A stretch of 64,000 nucleotides of DNA from Siphonodentalium dalli (Eukaryota > Mollusca > Scaphopoda > Gadilida > Siphonodentaliidae), in assembly GCA_032622095.1 (NCBI GenBank), contig CP136063.1, positions 40,586,106-40,650,105 of the forward strand, in the 5' to 3' direction. The notes below the pieces were generated by a model that saw only the letters and a list, made by a program, of their open reading frames with translations, ran no database searches and was not told where the DNA came from. Numbering within the stretch: position 1 is the first letter of the stretch; every line of letters starts with the position of its first letter. Positions 11,761 to 23,485 of this stretch are shown here, piece by piece. Position numbers and translations under genes: made by a program.

Positions 11761-12339
11761 ATAATAATGTTATATACTCAGTTGTGTACTTCGTCGCCGT
11801 AATCACAGAAAGACACAAAATTGCTGCAGTATTTCTGATAGTCTGCGTTAATACACAGAATTATTATTTCGTGACACCTCAATTTCACGTGTGGGTAACC
11901 AATCCGATAAACTACGTGCCAACATGCATGGACGTGAAGTGTTGTTTACTTGAAAATTCGATTATTTTAGTAAACTGTTGTAAATTCAAAAAAATTGTTT
12001 CTTTGTTTGTTGAAAATTGTTAAATCTAGGGATTCTAAAGAGATATCAATACACAATGAACTGCAGTCCAGCAACCAATAATTCGCACAGGTCCCAATTG
12101 GGGAAAATTCGCCTTTGATAAATGCATAATGGTATTTTTAGTTTGGGCCCACTTGCGTTCTGCCACCCTTCGAAGATAACAAACACGAGACAAGACCACA
12201 GACTGAATATTGATAACTAATAAAGGTAATGCAAACTAAATAACAGGGTGGCAAAACTGGCCCCATCGTGGAATCATATTACTCATTCATCATTGGGGGC
12301 AGTCTTCCCCTCATTGTGGAGACAATTAACTTACTTAAA

Positions 12340-12640
12340 GATGAATTATCACTCTAAATAACAAATTTGAAATAGTTTCGTGGGTATAAATAAATAAATA
12401 TGAATTGAAGACCCTTGTACGGAAACGCTTCGATCAATTAATATTGATTTTATTTCGAATATTTTATTATGAAATAAGATGATTAAATCGGAAACATTAC
12501 TGTTTTTAGAACAGACCGTTCATGCGATACAGTATAACGATAGAGATCATTAGGCTGTTCCCACAGCTACATTTACCTTCCAAATGTCAAACGTCACAGA
12601 TTGATTGTTTTATTCTATGGCGTGCTGGGGGAGGGGTACC
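12340..12640. repeat. Family II inverted-repeat half-element
   Basis: The sequence reads 'gatgaattatc', 'tcgtgggtataaa', 'gaattgaagacccttgtacgg', 'attgattttatttcgaatat', then 'tgttcccacagctac' and 'acgtcacagattgattgtt'. It is related to 59458-59755. The same fragment is at 27805-28065 in copy B. Confidence 0.75.
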
Positions 12641-12879
12641 TATATAAATGTCCTAAATAGTGTGGTAGAGCACAGGGGTGGGTCTTAAGAGAACCATGTC
12701 GCTATCACAAACATTTGTAGGGGAAACCTGAGATAATATATACCCCAATGCCACACGTGAAACTAACTGTTTCCCAACTACAAGTGTTAGCGTTCTAGTT
12801 ACACTGAGGGTGTACCACACCATGGACCACTGGTCAACTCATTACATAATTACCATATAATTAATATGCATAAGCCAGT

Positions 12880-13115
12880 TGGTAAGTGTACCTGCATCTG
12901 TATCGGATTGGTAGCGGTAGCTGAAACTGTGACCTTTGACATCATTCACAGTGTGACATATACTCCTATAGGCTGGCTGGTACGTAACTGTATACACATG
13001 TCTGTAATAACTATGTATCGGATTGGTAGCGGTAGCTGGCACTGTGACCTCTGACCTCGTTCACGACCTGACCTATATGGATATAGGTTAGCTGGTAGGA
13101 TAGGCTCGTATGCAT
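12880..13115. repeat. Imperfect ~125-bp tandem duplication
   Basis: The phrase 'tatcggattggtagcggtag' occurs at about 12901 and again at about 13017, each followed by 'actgtgacct' and 'gctggtag/acg'. Copy B repeats this at about 28305 and 28420. No gene is seen between 11770 and 14430. Confidence 0.75.
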
Positions 13116-13924
13116 GTTATTAGCTGGACTGACAGTGAAGTACAACGCCCTGATCTGACATCTCTGAATGGGCGAGTAACGTGTCAACCAAGACATCTGA
13201 CGAGTAGTGGATAGGGCGGTACAACGACCGGATCGTCTACACTGCATGGCTGGATGACGACATCAATATTCGTGAGTAAGCTGGCCGTAGTACATCTGGA
13301 CTGTCTATATACCTGGTATTACCTGAGTGTTACCAACTGGCGGACTAGATTATAACTTACACTGTGAGCATGATAAATACAACAACCAAATCCATATGAG
13401 TTGACCAGAATAACAAGAGTAGAGACCAGTATAAAATGCTATGATTTATTTACAATGACCAGAATAATATTGTGTATTCAAAGCTATGACAACAATATGT
13501 ACGCACTATATTACGGGATAAGTATTGCATAAAACAGTGATGGAATACTCACAAGCAAATTACTTTTATTAGTGCGATTATTAATATATGACTGAACCAG
13601 CATATACTATAGTAATTGAGCTACCTGTGAGGAATAATATGACCTGGACAAACCTGTTATGTATGTCTGATGTGTGGGCTCACCTGTAACCTGGGCCTCA
13701 ACCAAGTGTGGACATCTATGTGTCACCCGGCAGCACTGGAAACGGTTTTACATGGGATGGGCGTAATACCGAGCATAGGCAAAGCAAGTGGTGATGAGTA
13801 GTTGTATGGTTGGTTTCTGTCTTGATATGCACTGTACCAGGTCTGCATTTGGATTCGGATTGTCTGATTATTACATCTGCCATGATTAGACCGACGTGGT
13901 CTGTGAATGAAGCTGTACTATCCA

Positions 13925-14275
13925 TAATCCAGGTGATGCATCTCTGCCTGTCCTCGTGCATCTAAACCTGGATCTGATTCTGACTAAGCTGTGATGCATA
14001 TGTCTGTCCTCATGCATCTAACTTGGCTCTGATTCTGACTGAGCGGGGACGCATCTGATCTGTCCCCGTGCATCTAAACCTGGCTGATTCTGACTAAACT
14101 GTGATTCATATGTCTGCCATCGTGCATCTAAACCTGGCTCTGATTCAGACTGAGCGGGATGCATATGTCTGTCCTCGAGCCTCTAAACATGGCTCTGATT
14201 CTGACTGAGCGGGATGCATCTTTCTGTCCTCGTGCATCTAAACCATGCCCCGATTCTGACTGACATCCTTGATGG
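13925..14275. repeat. ~58-bp tandem repeat, ~6 units
   Basis: The unit is 'ctgtcctcgtgcatctaaac' plus 'ctggctctgattctgactgagcgggatgcat'. Copy B carries the same units at 29310-29650. It is non-coding as far as can be seen. Confidence 0.85.
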
Positions 14276-14984
14276 ATAGCATGACTAGAGTACCACTATT
14301 CCTCACAGGCTAACGCAAGAACTAACCTATACTACAAATGTACTACAAGAGTACTAAGAATAAGAGTAAAGAATGACTTCGACTGAAGTCTGAACTGCGG
14401 AGAAATTTACCAAGTGGAAAAGTGCATGAATTATGCGTTGAAATTACCTAAAGGGAAAGGGCAATCATCAAGATTGCCAGCTGTAGATGCTATAATAGTA
14501 GCCAGACATGATATTCTTCTTTCGCCAGGATGCGTATGGAAATACGGCTGATATACGCTTGGAATTGAGCTCGATTGTAATGAAAGTCGTTGGAATACCT
14601 GTGCATCGTTGTTGACAAAGTGACGTAAGTTGCTATGCCGAGAGAGAAAGTTGAAAGCCAGCGACGTTGGCGGTTGGACGGTATTTATACCCAGCCAACC
14701 GGACACAAGGCCGTTAAAAATAGCGTAGCAACGTACACTACGCGGCACGTAGGATTTCCCGTAATATTTACAATATTTACAATTATGAAAGTTACAGATC
14801 ATAAAATAGCTGATGAAATAGTACGAATAGATTTATGATATAAATCGCGATGAACATTAGGAAAGTAAAATTACGTAAAATAGGGCGAACATAGAACTTA
14901 ATAGAAAGATTTTACAATTAGTTAACCCTCTCACGCTACAATTCCATAGCTGTATATATCTACTATATATTTTGTGACTTCTGC

Positions 14985-15475
14985 CTGTCTGTGTGTGTGT
15001 GTGTTAGCTATGGCCGGGAAAACTGCCAGACGGATTTTGACAAAATTTGATAACTAGGGGTAATTTTTGTCCTGGGAGTGTTTTGAACGGGTCCAAAATC
15101 GAGACTCCGACCTGACATTGACCTTCAAAAAGGTCAATTAAAGGTCAAATCTGGTAAAAAGGGACGGATTTCCATGAAATTTGATACCTAGAGGTACTTT
15201 TGGACGGGGAGTCTTTTGGACGGGTCAAATCGTTATCCCGACCTGACCTCGACATTCAAAATTGTCAATTCAAGGTCAAATCGCAAATTTTTGACGGGAT
15301 TTTTACGAAATTTGATACCTAGGGTTACTTTTATCTGAGGAATGTTTTGGACTGGTCAAATCGTGATCCAAACCTGACATTGACCTTCAAAATGGTCAAA
15401 TCAAGGTCAAATTCCGACGGGTACTTCTGTCGGGTACTTTTGTCAGGGCAGTGTTTCGGACGGGTCAAATCGATT
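14985..15475. repeat. (GT)n and four ~115-bp dispersed repeat units
   Basis: A short (TG)n run is followed by four imperfect copies of the unit also found at 1-300 ('gacgggtcaaatcg', 'gaccttcaaaatggtcaatt'). The array ends at the start of the next family I element. Confidence 0.8.
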
Positions 15476-15541
15476 CATATCTAATATATTATACCCTGTT
15501 AACTATATAATACGCTAACAAAGAGATATATCGTATCTTAA

Positions 15542-17090
15542 CCCTTTGAACCCTGGCGCCCCACAGTGATCGACACCCTGACCCGGGGCTCCCAGTGGTA
15601 TGTCCGCTTAAATTAGACAGTGTCTAGTAGCATGGTGCTGATTATGTTCAAATTGCGACACCGGTCTGAAACTTTACAGGTTTGTCCCCCATGGATCAGC
15701 GATCATTATAAGATCGCGAGACTTTGCCTCGCGGCAACTCATTGGTAACGGTTGCTAGGCAACTACCCGGAATTGACTGGAAAATGTAAATATAGCTTAT
15801 AGCGTCGTAATTCAACCTCAGTGATTGCGTTTTTTGATGAAGGTACTAACCTAACGTGAAATTTGAGATATACCCGGCCAGAATAGTGAACCAAATATCC
15901 CACGTAAGGGTAGCAACGGTTGCTAAGCAAATACCACAACTGATCGAATGACATAATTGCACTAAATATATAACCATTGCCTTAATTTAGACAGTGTCTA
16001 GTCGCATGGTGTTGGTTATGTTGAAAGTGGACACCTACCTGAAACTGTGCAGGCATGATATAGGCATGCACGGACCACTGATCATTGTAAAATATGGAGA
16101 CTTTGCATCCCGATCTCGCCTTAGAAACGGTTACTAGGCAACTACCCAAAATTTTAGGGTAAACGAATTCTAGCTTATAACGTTGTAATTATACATCAGC
16201 GAATTGCGTTTCGATGCAACCAATATCCTAATGTGAAATTAAGATATACCTGACCATGCGCGAGTAAGTCAACTTGATATGCGATAGACTTTTTGCTGCA
16301 TGTGGCACAACAGAGACTGATATTACAGAGACCAGAAACAACGTAATTTCCCGTAACATATCGTGGCCCCATTGTTAGTAAGTTGTCTAGATTGTGTCTA
16401 CTGTACTAACATGTGAAACATGCAACAAAATGTCATATATAGCGCCACATTTCACATAAACGCATTTTTAAAATGAATTAAGCCTGCGCCCATGCGCATA
16501 TTTTCCTAGCCGTTTCTAGCGGGCAGCCAATCCATATAGACACCTTTGCCAGCGCTGACTTCAATAGGCCAATTTAAATATATATATTAGTGGGTATGTC
16601 GTGTATAAGTACGTTATAAACCATTTATTTGTCATTGCGCTAGTCTGCGCATGCGCGAATAAATCAACTTCATATGCGATAGACCCTTCCCCATATGCAT
16701 CAGAACACTGGTTAATATACGCGAGGGTAAATAAACTGAAATTGTGTGTCTAAATTATGTCTGTTCTGTACACATACGGGGAACACGAAATTATATGCCG
16801 TAAATATAGCGGCACAGTTCGCTTAAAATATCGTATGTTTTTGTAGATTATATGCTATGCGCATGCGCATATATTTCTACCCGATACTAGCGGTCAACCA
16901 TTCCATACGCACCATGGGCGCCGCTGACATATGTGGGGGCAATTTAAATATAAATCAGTGGGTCTGACGCTCGTTATACTATATATAAATTTGCTACCGA
17001 ATCATGTCGTCGCTGCACCGAAATATCGGTGTTACGGGATATAGTCACGGTTCGTTTGCACCTAGATATCGGTGTTACGGGTTCAAAGGG
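15542..17090. mobile_element. piggyBac-like non-autonomous element
   Basis: The ends 'ccctttgaaccc' (15542-15553) and 'gggttcaaaggg' (17079-17090) are inverted, and TTAA lies on both sides (15538-15541 and 17091-17094). The homologous unfilled site, with a single TTAA, is at 566-569. TTAA targeting with CCC-starting TIRs is diagnostic of piggyBac. The 1549-bp interior has no transposase. It carries internal duplications (15600-15960 with 15980-16250, and 16258-16560 with 16651-16950) and a subterminal direct repeat 'atatcggtgttacggg' (about 17023 and 17066). Confidence 0.85.
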
Positions 17091-17349
17091 TTAAAGGCCA
17101 TCACACCGATAATTGACTTCGACTGGAACATAAATACATCATCATTTTGTGGTGAAGGTGGCTCGAAATAATACATGCTTTTCATAAGAATAATGGTGTC
17201 GATATAGGTTGCCAGTATATAAATAAAATTATACCTCTATTTTTCGCTCTCATTGTCCTCGTTTCTGATTGGTTAAGACCTAACAATGCTTAAGTTATCT
17301 GTTGTCACCAACGTAGAAATTCGGGTAGGGTTAACATTTGCGAAAGTCG

Positions 17350-18450
17350 ATTGTCCCCGGGATTAATTTACCTAGTGTGTGTATGGTGCGTCCCGCGACT
17401 AATTTACCTAGTGTGTGTATGGTGTGTCACCGGGACTAATTTACCTAGTGTGTGTATGGTGTATCAACGGGACTAATTTACCTAGTGTGTGTATGGTGTG
17501 TCAACGGGACTAATTTACCTGGTGTGTGTGTATGGTGTGTCCCCGGGACTAATTTACCTGGTGTGTGTATGGTGTGTCAACGGGACTAATTTACCTAGTG
17601 TGTGTATGGTGTGTCACCGGGACTAATATACCTAGTGTGTGTATGGTGTGTCCCCGGTATTAATTTACCTATTGTGAGTATGGTGTATCTCCGGGATTAA
17701 TTTACCCAGTGTGTGTATGGTGTGTCCCCGGGATTAATTTGACTAGTGTTTGTATGGTGTGTCTCCGGGACTAATTTACCTAGTGTGTGTATGGTATGTC
17801 CCCGGGACTAATTTACATAGTGTGTGTATAGTGTGTTCCCGGGACTAATTTACCTATTGTCTGTATGGTGTGTTCACTGCTATTGTCCCCGGGACTAATT
17901 TACCTAGTGTGTGTATGGTGTGTTCACTGTTATTGTTTCCGGGACTAATTCACCAAGTGTGTGTATGGTGTTTCCCCGGATTAATTTAACTAGCGGTTGT
18001 ATGGTGTGTCCCCGAGACTAATATGCCTAGTGTGTGTATGGTGTGTCACCGGGACTAATTTACCTATTGTGTGTATGGCTTGTCCCCGGGATAATTTACC
18101 TAGTGTGTATGGTGTGTCCCCGGGACTAATTTACCGAGTGTGTGTATAGTGTGTTTACTGTTAGTGTCCCCGGGACTAATTTACCTAGTGTGTGTATGGT
18201 GTGTTCACTGTTATTGATCCTTTGTTCCCGGGACTAATTTACCTAGTGTGTGTATGATGTGTTCACTGTTATTGATCCTTTGTTCCCGGGACTAATTTAC
18301 CTAGTGTGTGTATGGCGTGTTCACTGTTATTGTCCCCGGGACTAATTTACCTAGTGTGTGTATGGTGTGTTCACTGTTATTGATCCTTTGTCCCCTGGAC
18401 TAATTTACCTAGTGTGTGTATGGTGTGTTCACTGTTATTGAGTCTTTCTC
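17350..18450. repeat. Expanded minisatellite, ~26 units
   Basis: The unit types are as at 825-1132. The first roughly 14 units are mainly the short ~37-bp form. The long form with 'tcactgttattgatcctttg' dominates the right end, so expansion was directional or regional. Confidence 0.9.
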
Positions 18451-18669
18451 ATTGAATTGAAACTGTTAGATTAAAAGGTACACTCTATCGCTCCGTGGTG
18501 ATAATTGACTTCTACATAGCACTCAGGTGGTTAACAGACTACTGTGATCCGACTAATTTCAAACTAAATTGTCGTAGACGTATTTTCAAATTTGCGATAT
18601 AATTGTAGAATGCCAATGTATCAGGTGGATTTACGTCAAATTTATATAGTATCTAGCATGTTAGCCCGC

Positions 18670-19352
18670 CATGGGAACCGATCATTTACTTCGACTGGAA
18701 CATAAATACATCATCATTTTGTGGTGAAGGTGGCTCGAAATAATACATGCTTTTCATAAGAATAATGGTGTCGATATAGGTTGCCAGTATATAAATAAAA
18801 TTTAACCTACTTTTCGCTCTCACTTTCCTCGTTTCTGATTGGTTAAGGCCTAACATTGCTTAGGTTACTTGTTGTCACCAACGTAGAAATTCTGGAAGGG
18901 TTAACATTTGCGAAATTCGATTGTCCCCGGGACTAATTTACCTAGTGTGTGTACGGTGTGTCACCGGGACTAATTTACCTAGTGGGTGTATGGTGTGTCC
19001 CCTGGATTACCTAGTGTGTGTATGGTGCGTCCCGGGACTAATTTACCTAGTGTGTGTATGGTGTGTCACCGGGGCTAATTTACCTACTGTATGTATGGTG
19101 TGTCTCCGGGACTAATTTACCTAGTGTGTGTATTGTGTGTCCCCGGGACTAATAAACATAGTGTGTGTATGGTGTGTCCCCGGTATTAATTGACCTAGTG
19201 TGTGTATCGTGCGTCCCCGGGATTAATTTACCTAGTGTGTGTGTATGGTGTGTCACCGGGACTAATTCAACTAGTGTGTGTGTGGTGTGTCCCGGGGACT
19301 AATTTACCTAGTGTGTCTATGGCGTATCTCCTGGACTAATTTACCTAGTCAG
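18670..19352. mobile_element. Third family I copy, split by the hAT element
   Basis: 18672-18920 repeats the pre-minisatellite region, and 18920-19352 holds about eleven minisatellite units. The array resumes for a few bases after the hAT element (22528-22552, 'gtagtgtgtgtatggtgtat'). Confidence 0.8.
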
Positions 19353-22300
19353 CAGGGATGTGCCAATCCCCAAAATAGTCCCGGGCGGGAGGGTCATCGG
19401 TCCGATTGGGCGACCATGGTTCGCCCAATGGGAAGAAAATTTGGATTATTAGCGCTCGCAAACGTGTTTTCCTTGCATTTCGGGTGTAAAATACACCACA
19501 AGGCCTCTGACAAATTATCATAAAATAGGGACATTTCATATTTTAAATTTGGGCGAACATAATTTGAAAGTCAGTGTAACTCACCCGGTATAAGAATCCT
19601 CTGCATATTCTTTATATAAATCCAATTATTTAACAGGTTAATCCGGTACACTAAACTGAAACGGCGGCATTATATCAAAGGCTGTCTTGGCGAGAACTAA
19701 CAACAGCGTCACACGAACACGTGCCAATCATCGCCTGAGTACTAATCGCGTCATGTCATATTTCCCACGTGATTTCCTTCTTTTTACTATACACAGTGTC
19801 GTCTATTTACAATGTTTGTTTATACAACTTCAGTTACGTCACACTTTCATGGAATGGAATTTTAATCGCCTATTCTTTCCGTCTGCCCACAGTTTAACCG
19901 CATCGTGGAAGGGGAAATCTTCCAGGGGCGGTCCTTCAATTACTATACGCATGACCGCGTCTAACGTTTCCTCCACCATGCGGTTTCTGAGACATGATTT
20001 GATAAGTTTCATCTGGCTGAAATCACGCTCAACGTCTGCGGTATGTGGTGGTACCACTCGATATATTTCAGCCAGGTGTGATGTTATTGGATAAACCATT
20101 CTCAGTGGGTTTTTCGAATGCCCCGTCAAAGCACGTACAACATCTCGAGTATTCATCTTCTCCATGTTCAATGCCATATATTCCCGAAAATCATCCCATT
20201 CTTCCTTTGCCTCATCAACTGAATAGCCGCCAAATTGGTTAATGAGGGTCTGAATTTCGCTCTTTCCGTAATCTTTATCTCGTTTGTCCATATGAGAAGG
20301 GTTGAATATTCCGAATGAAGTAATTACACCGGAATCGGTAAATCTGTTATCCAAGTTTGAAATAATATTGTTAATGAAGGGAATCTTCACGTCAGCACGA
20401 TATTTGTCCACCATTTCACTCTCAGTGTCACCCTTTCCACGAATATTTCGTTTGTTGTAGCTTACATTAACGCCTGCTTCTTTCAAAGAATTGATGTATG
20501 CCAAAATTTCTTTTAAGTTGTCACCGTCATAATCACTTTCGGACATTTTCGAGATTTGATTTCTTGTTGATTGCACAACGGGAGCTACAAGAGCATAATC
20601 AAGTTCACTGTCCTGGAATATTTTGGACAGTCGGTTGATTTTGGGCAGAACATCACAGAATAAAAGTAGAGTGGCAATAAATTGAAAGTCCGACATAAAC
20701 GTGCTCAGACCTGCAGCTTTAGCATCACCTCGTTCTTCAGATTCTCGCTCCAAGCTGATAATAATGCTGGCCAATGTTTTCTTTATTCGTGCCACACATA
20801 ACCCAATAGAAAGCCATCGTGTTGAAGAGGGTTCTAATACCTTTAGTGCTGGTTCATCTAGCAGATCCTGAACAGCTTTTAGCCCAGCAGCACGAACGGC
20901 GCTGTTGTCGTAGAAGTCATATAATTGCCGAATTATGTCCTTAAATTTCTTGATATATGGAACTTTGTCGCCTGCCTGTGACGCTGCCATGTTTAGCTTA
21001 TGGGCAGCACAGTGACATCCGATGGCCTTACAACGATCGACTTCGGGAAATTTAGTTTGGTCAGCTTCTTGTTCATCTATAATCAGCTTAACTAGGCCAT
21101 TGAACTTTCCAGCCATGGTCGAGGCCCCATCTGTACCAATGGCTCTCAATTTCTGGAATGACAGATCTTTACTTTTGACGAAATCAGTTACTTTCTTGGC
21201 GATATTCTTGCCGCCAAGTCTAACTACGAGGTCTTGGTTTGAACCATCGGATGATGCAAGTGGCTGAATAATCTTGAGATATTTGGTCACAATTTCACCT
21301 GAATGTACATAGCGAGCCCTCACGATCATCTGCTCTTGAATAGCACAATCAGTCGTTTCGTCAAACATCAATGCATAACTGACTGATGAGCGAAGTCTTT
21401 CCATGATGTTTTCTTCGATTACTGACGATATGCACGCTAACATTTCCTGGATTGACTTTCTGCTTGTGTAGTGTGAATTTTTCCCCATCCTAATTTTCTC
21501 TTTTAGATTCAGAGACATATAGTCCATGAGGTCGAGTAGAGGTACAAAGTTTGTTGTATGCGAAATTCTTTGTTTGCACAAGAAGTACAGACATGCGAAA
21601 GTTCTGCTCATGTCGTTCATTGACAGCGACGGAACTATAGTTTCCTTGACGTCCGTTTGGTGTTTATCGACGCTAAGCTTGGATGCAATTTTGTGCGCAT
21701 TCGACTTCGCGTGATCCACAATGCTCTCTAAGCGAAGGCGTTTACATGGCTGTTTGTTCCATGTCTCGCGGTCAAATGGCCGCATGTCATGCTTCCGACA
21801 TAATTCACAAAACATGCCCACATCTGTGACGTACAGTAGCCACGGTCTATCCTTGTTCCATGTTTTAAATGACGTGGCATGCTTCGATCGTTTTGGTTCT
21901 GTCTGTTCAGATTCTGGGATCTTTCTCTTTTTCTCTTTCTGGATTACAGCATCGCATTCTGGTCTAACGGTATCTGGTGCAACAGTATCGACAGGTTTTC
22001 TCTTCTTCTCTTTCTGAATGGAACCATCGCATTCTGAGCTATCAGATGCAGTAGTATCGACAGGTTTTGCTTTGTCATCATCCAGCAGCTTTTTACTTTT
22101 CGGAGTTTGAGTGAAAAATTTCAATAACGACATCGTTTTGGCTTAGGATCATTGAAACTGGACGTTTCAAATTCACCCTGTGACTTTTAACTCCAGCGCG
22201 TGCCTTCGGCTCAGCACGCGCGGAAAGTATTTGATTATGTCGGCTCTTTGTAATAAAATTCACCGGTCATCGCAGACCTTTTGACACCTCATTAATCAAG

Positions 22301-22527
22301 GCTCCCCATGTGCTTTATAGGAGGCATTAAAATGCCTCAGACGACAACATGTCGTCGCTATCAGACATGCAAGATGTCGTTATCATCAAGAGAACTCGGC
22401 ACAATTTACAATGCGAGTACAGTTGTGATCGTAAAAATGTGCCGGGCGCACTGGTTTGAAAACGTAGTCACTCCCGGGCGATTGTTTTGAGTGGTGGGCG
22501 CCCCCGCCCGACGTGAGCACATCCCTA
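19353..22527 (-). mobile_element. hAT DNA transposon, apparently complete
   Basis: The ends are 'cagggatgtgc' (19353-19363) and its near complement 'gcacatccct(a)' ending at 22527. The flanks ctagtcag (19345-19352) and gtagtgtg (22528-22535) are degraded 8-bp copies of the minisatellite word ctagtgtg, matching the 8-bp target duplication of hAT elements. The 3.2-kb body carries one uninterrupted transposase gene on the minus strand, with about 390 bp upstream of it and about 485 bp downstream. Confidence 0.85.
19839..22133 (-). CDS. hAT-family transposase (ZNF862-like group)
   Basis: A 764-aa protein in one exon. A Lys-rich, low-complexity head (1-90, with a repeated IQKEKKRK) is followed by a zinc-binding segment at about 98-150 (CELC...H..SNAH), expected to bind the TIRs. 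The RNase H-like core has D258 (MFDETTD) and D335 (GTDGASTM), then CHCAAHKLNMA (about 373-383) and STRWLS (about 437-442). E702 lies in HTADVERDFS within the C-terminal hATC dimerisation region (about 670-735). These three acidic residues are the expected hAT catalytic triad. The Met chosen is the first in frame and gives a typical FF(T/S)-type hAT start. There are no stops or frameshifts, so it may be active or recently so. Close animal homologues include domesticated hAT genes, but the flanking TIRs here indicate a transposon. Confidence 0.9.
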   Translation of the reverse strand: MSLLKFFTQTPKSKKLLDDDKAKPVDTTASDSSECDGSIQKEKKRKPVDTVAPDTVRPECDAVIQKEKKRKIPESEQTEPKRSKHATSFKTWNKDRPWLLYVTDVGMFCELCRKHDMRPFDRETWNKQPCKRLRLESIVDHAKSNAHKIASKLSVDKHQTDVKETIVPSLSMNDMSRTFACLYFLCKQRISHTTNFVPLLDLMDYMSLNLKEKIRMGKNSHYTSRKSIQEMLACISSVIEENIMERLRSSVSYALMFDETTDCAIQEQMIVRARYVHSGEIVTKYLKIIQPLASSDGSNQDLVVRLGGKNIAKKVTDFVKSKDLSFQKLRAIGTDGASTMAGKFNGLVKLIIDEQEADQTKFPEVDRCKAIGCHCAAHKLNMAASQAGDKVPYIKKFKDIIRQLYDFYDNSAVRAAGLKAVQDLLDEPALKVLEPSSTRWLSIGLCVARIKKTLASIIISLERESEERGDAKAAGLSTFMSDFQFIATLLLFCDVLPKINRLSKIFQDSELDYALVAPVVQSTRNQISKMSESDYDGDNLKEILAYINSLKEAGVNVSYNKRNIRGKGDTESEMVDKYRADVKIPFINNIISNLDNRFTDSGVITSFGIFNPSHMDKRDKDYGKSEIQTLINQFGGYSVDEAKEEWDDFREYMALNMEKMNTRDVVRALTGHSKNPLRMVYPITSHLAEIYRVVPPHTADVERDFSQMKLIKSCLRNRMVEETLDAVMRIVIEGPPLEDFPFHDAVKLWADGKNRRLKFHSMKV

Positions 22528-22552
22528 GTAGTGTGTGTATGGTGTATCCCCA

Positions 22553-22985
22553 TATTATCATCTTCAACCGCCTCATACTCGATATAAATTTTTGTATTTG
22601 AGATAAAAACCAGTCAGTCAGTCAGGAATATTATTTAAACTGTTGAATCTGTTAATATTGATCGATGGAGTACCATGGCCCACGTGGGATACACGATGTT
22701 CCAATAGCATGAATGCGGCCTGCAAATTAGAGGATATAGAAAATTCCCAGAAGGGAAAACGTGACTAAAAACAATGTTAATTTGATACTATAGATACACT
22801 AAAATCAGTTTCAGAAATAAATTAGAACAAAAGCAAATATTTGCCCAAAAAACGCACTTAAATAAAAAAAAATTCAAATATAGTTTTTATTTTCCAAAAT
22901 CTTGTGTTGTGATGTGGAATAATATATCCATTACTAAGATTTTAAAGGAAAATACTGTCAACATGACATAAACTGTCATATGTAG
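22553..22985. other. Junction region with a TIR fragment of the XPG-type element
   Basis: 22553-22805 shows no gene. 22810-22985 is a truncated copy of the TIR seen at 1751-1975 and 6955-7150. It stops exactly where copy B of the segmental duplication begins ('gtgtggactc' at 22986). Confidence 0.7.
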
Positions 22986-22989
22986 TGTG

Positions 22990-23485
22990 GACTCTGTTTA
23001 GTTATGGCACTCGTCTCGACGATTGATTTCTCTCATATATCGCACTGATACGGACGCTCTCCAGAATGGACTCTCTTATGTTGCATTAGGCTGCACGTCT
23101 GTGTGAATGATTTCTCACATATATCGCACTGATACGAAAGCTCTCCAGAATGGACTCTCTTATGTTACATTAAGGTACTCTTCTGGGTGGAAGATTTCTC
23201 ACATATATCGCACTGATATGGACGCTCTCCAGAATGGACTCTCTTATGTCTCAATAGGTCACCCATCCGGGTGAATGATTTCTCACATACCGGTATATCA
23301 CACTGATACGGACGATTTCCAGAATGGACTCTCTTATGTCTCATAAGGTCACTCATCTGGGTGAGTGATTTCTCACATACCTGTATATCGCACTGATACG
23401 GATCTTAAAAATGGATTCTCTTATGCACAGTTAGGTCACTCGTCCGGGTGAATGATTTCTGACATATATCGCACTGATACGGGTC
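22990..23485 (-). pseudogene. Degenerate C2H2 fingers downstream of the copy B array
   Basis: About six finger units on the minus strand, including a 63-aa open piece (23165-23356) with one finger expanded by two codons (CDIPVCEKSF). Further units end at the HF-G-DPYQC junction, where GGA has become TAA or TGA. The frame is broken repeatedly. Confidence 0.7.

Larger units (their letters stand above)
15474..18530. mobile_element. Family I minisatellite element, second copy, interrupted by a piggyBac-like element
   Basis: 15474-15541 matches 504-569, and 17091-18470 matches 566-1160, including 'ggccatcacac.gataatt', 'gtggtgaaggtggctcgaaa' and the minisatellite. The minisatellite is far longer here than in copy 1. 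No right inverted arm was recognised after about 18480. Confidence 0.8.

Noticed and set aside
13011-13247. 78-aa ORF present in both duplication copies (also 28414-28650)
   Set aside because: It lies over a duplicated ~125-bp unit, has no domain, and its presence in both copies follows from the duplication.
14431-14802. 123-aa minus-strand ORF conserved as 120 aa at 29812-30174
   Set aside because: Conservation is explained by the segmental duplication. Most differences change the amino acid and one is a 9-bp indel in a simple repeat. No domain is recognised. A TATA-like 'ggtatttataccc' lies inside, so regulatory sequence is equally possible.
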